The notes under the pieces are model-generated. The model was not told the DNA's origin. It saw only the letters and a list, made by a program, of their open reading frames with translations, and did not search any database. The position numbers were made by a program, and so were the translations under genes. From assembly GCF_016651105.1 (NCBI RefSeq), contig NZ_JAEKEL010000001.1, positions 1,385,501 to 1,449,500 on the forward strand: 64,000 bases of DNA. The letters are read 5' to 3'. Numbering within the stretch: the stretch's first letter is position 1; each line of letters begins with the position of its first letter. Source of the DNA: Pseudomonas sp. TH15. GTDB lineage: Bacteria; Pseudomonadota; Gammaproteobacteria; Pseudomonadales; Pseudomonadaceae. This document shows, piece by piece, positions 63,501-64,000 of this stretch.

Positions 63501-64000
63501 TGGCCGGTATCGGCGTATCCGCGCGAATACCGTGTCTACGCGGCGGCGCCGTTGGCCTTGCTGATGCTGGGCTGGTTCTGGTTGGCGAACGGTGTCAGCG
63601 ACGGCACCGCCGAGCCGCTGCCTTACGTGCCGCTGATCAACCCGCTGGAATTGGGCCTGCTGTTTGCGTTGTTCGGCGTTTACGTCTGGTCGCGCAGCGC
63701 GGTGACGCAATTTGCGCTGCCGAAGTTTTACGCCGAGCACGCCACGCAATTGATCGCCGGTGTTTCGTTGTTTGTCTTTTTCTCCGCAGTGGTCACGCGT
63801 ACGGCCCACCATTGGGGTGGCGTGCCGTTTGAGCTGGATTTGCTGCTCGCATCGATGCAAGTGCAGGCCGGTCTATCGATCGTCTGGACCCTTATGGCGC
63901 TGGGTCTGATGATCGGCGGCCACCTGCGGCATCGCCGTGAAGTCTGGCTGATCGGCGCCGCGCTGATTGGCGTGGTGGTGGCCAAACTGTTCTTCATTGA
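60561..64000 (+). CDS. DUF2339 polytopic membrane protein (3' end beyond window)
   Basis: At least 1,146 codons, open to the last base. Start at the ATG at 60561 with AGGGA upstream (MQWILMLIGLALGWILDESF). After the first membrane segment comes a soluble stretch of about 140 residues rich in Pro/Glu. Then the DUF2339 hallmark NWLFGGNTVLRVGVVLLFLGLAFLLRY-like region (first part NWLFGGNTVLRVGVVLLFLG) is followed by about 30 hydrophobic segments. Function unknown; large members are sometimes linked with envelope or sugar genes. Confidence 0.88.
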   Translation, partial: MQWILMLIGLALGWILDESFIDALLGALFGLGIGQAFRIGRLGKQAAEQHRLLEQTQVALNTLLQRLILLEGAGFKAPETSEPVVSEPVASPEFILDDIPVDPPVDSPELLWELPPGLEPITATASETSRPLPADVWTPEPIAREPRQPAAPREPNVFDRAINGARNWLFGGNTVLRVGVVLLFLGLAFLLRYATEGMVVPIEMRYAGVAASALGLLALGWWLRHRNNQFALMLQGTGIAVLYLTVFAAMRLHPILDPTAALGLLVAVTVFSAILAITQDSLALACVAALGGFAAPILTSTGAGSHVALFSYFVLLNTGILAIAWFKAWRPLNLIGFVGTFGIGFAWGARSYTPELLWSTEPFLILFFLMYLGIGLLFTRRKLLEMSDSPEDESRQALLHWSARKGDYVDGTMLFGPPLVGFGLQFALVQHLEFAAAFSALALGMLYMGLARLLMGGRALLLAETCLALGVIFASLAIPLGLDARWTAAAWAVEGAGIFWLGLRQQRPLARAFALLLQLGSALAFLSKLQTGESSLLDGSPLGALMLGVALLFSFYQLRKALPEQASKWERQGLPVLACLGLMFLYLLAPLFFLTHGTAISWALAGLATLFIGLRLQSRTFLFTAFAVQLLGGALFLLRLHGTSDGSAAVFSAGWSGLLSASLIGLALIAGMLLAARDEMVRNDARLLRGLSVILLAGLVLINLAVLFVLPWQTASAVWAASGLFIIWLSLYLKQRVSFVFGLLLQVIGGAAFLFAGPDLLGPLASEGLKPLAHSGFWTPLVLGLAALVGAWRLQLGNHGSAFDVLSLNRLSELLLVWGAGWWALAWISEVLRFAPVDLQATLLLAVAALSVALWTLLSLRLKWSALGLLCTLLIPAAGLVLVAAWHSRYHPAANFGWLVWAAVFAVHFFSLRRLAPMLPARALSTAHVLGCWLLIGVLALELRYGLLLLSEQYNAWRWLGWAILPSVYLVLTAAPRNWPWPVSAYPREYRVYAAAPLALLMLGWFWLANGVSDGTAEPLPYVPLINPLELGLLFALFGVYVWSRSAVTQFALPKFYAEHATQLIAGVSLFVFFSAVVTRTAHHWGGVPFELDLLLASMQVQAGLSIVWTLMALGLMIGGHLRHRREVWLIGAALIGVVVAKLFFI

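Overview
The window reads as a chromosomal segment of a fluorescent Pseudomonas (P. fluorescens complex). Evidence is the high GC content, the Pseudomonas-style gene order (hisB-hisH-DUF2164-hisA-hisF, then ctpA/envC/gpmI, rhodanese-grxC-secB-trmL, ntrC-ntrB, glnA-thiI-typA), and several REP/REPIN palindromes of the GTGGGAGCGGGCTTGC type. Species-level placement is inference.

Layout. 1-2111 (minus): a polar amino-acid ABC importer (permease cut by the window edge, binding protein, ATPase). 2674-4065: a GABA-type permease behind a sigma-54-like promoter. 4138-8062: two tandem small paralogues, an alpha/beta hydrolase, a frameshifted DUF1016 (YhcG) nuclease, a small lipoprotein and a membrane protein. 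8212-28797: an integrative, satellite-like element of about 20.6 kb inserted in the 3' end of tRNA-Phe(GAA). It is bounded by a 22/23-bp direct repeat and paired 9-bp arm-type sites. 28954-64000: core genome, with yggX-mutY-asmA, a PanZ-like acetyltransferase, an OFA transporter, the his cluster, envelope and peptidoglycan genes, gpmI, secB, trmL, the nitrogen regulators ntrBC and glnA, thiI, typA, glgP and the start of a giant DUF2339 membrane protein.

The element has two halves. The right half (about 18.4-28.6 kb, all minus strand, largely start/stop coupled) is the replication, regulation and integration module: P4-type integrase, AlpA regulator with two palindromic operators, HTH protein, KilA-N protein, Ash-like ORF, a run of small proteins, Toprim primase, DUF927 ATPase, and an iteron cluster (GGGGAAC) resembling a P4-type origin. 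The left half (about 8.2-18.4 kb) is cargo: a KilA-N/P63C protein, an SDH-type serine protease, a membrane protein with a topoisomerase-like zinc ribbon, a DCL/DUF3223 protein, a possibly DUF4238-like protein, an HNH-DNase bacteriocin with its immunity gene, a lipoprotein and a lone phage tail-assembly protein I.

Two things stand out. (1) Four non-coding arrays of short degenerate repeats (6-9 bp units at roughly 10-13 bp pitch) lie between cargo genes. The unit sequence changes along each array, but neighbouring units tend to be identical. I do not recognise this architecture. (2) Nine single-base contractions in homopolymers break eight genes between 7,088 and 28,315, and attL lacks one C as well, while I saw no comparable break in the core genes. 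Each gene becomes one uninterrupted frame of exact codon length when one base is restored per site. This could be sequence error corrected only in conserved genes, or genuine slippage decay.

The nitrogen genes form a theme: sigma-54-like promoters precede gabP and glnA, an NtrC-like site lies upstream of ntrB, and a 269-bp nested-palindrome element sits directly against the ntrB start codon.
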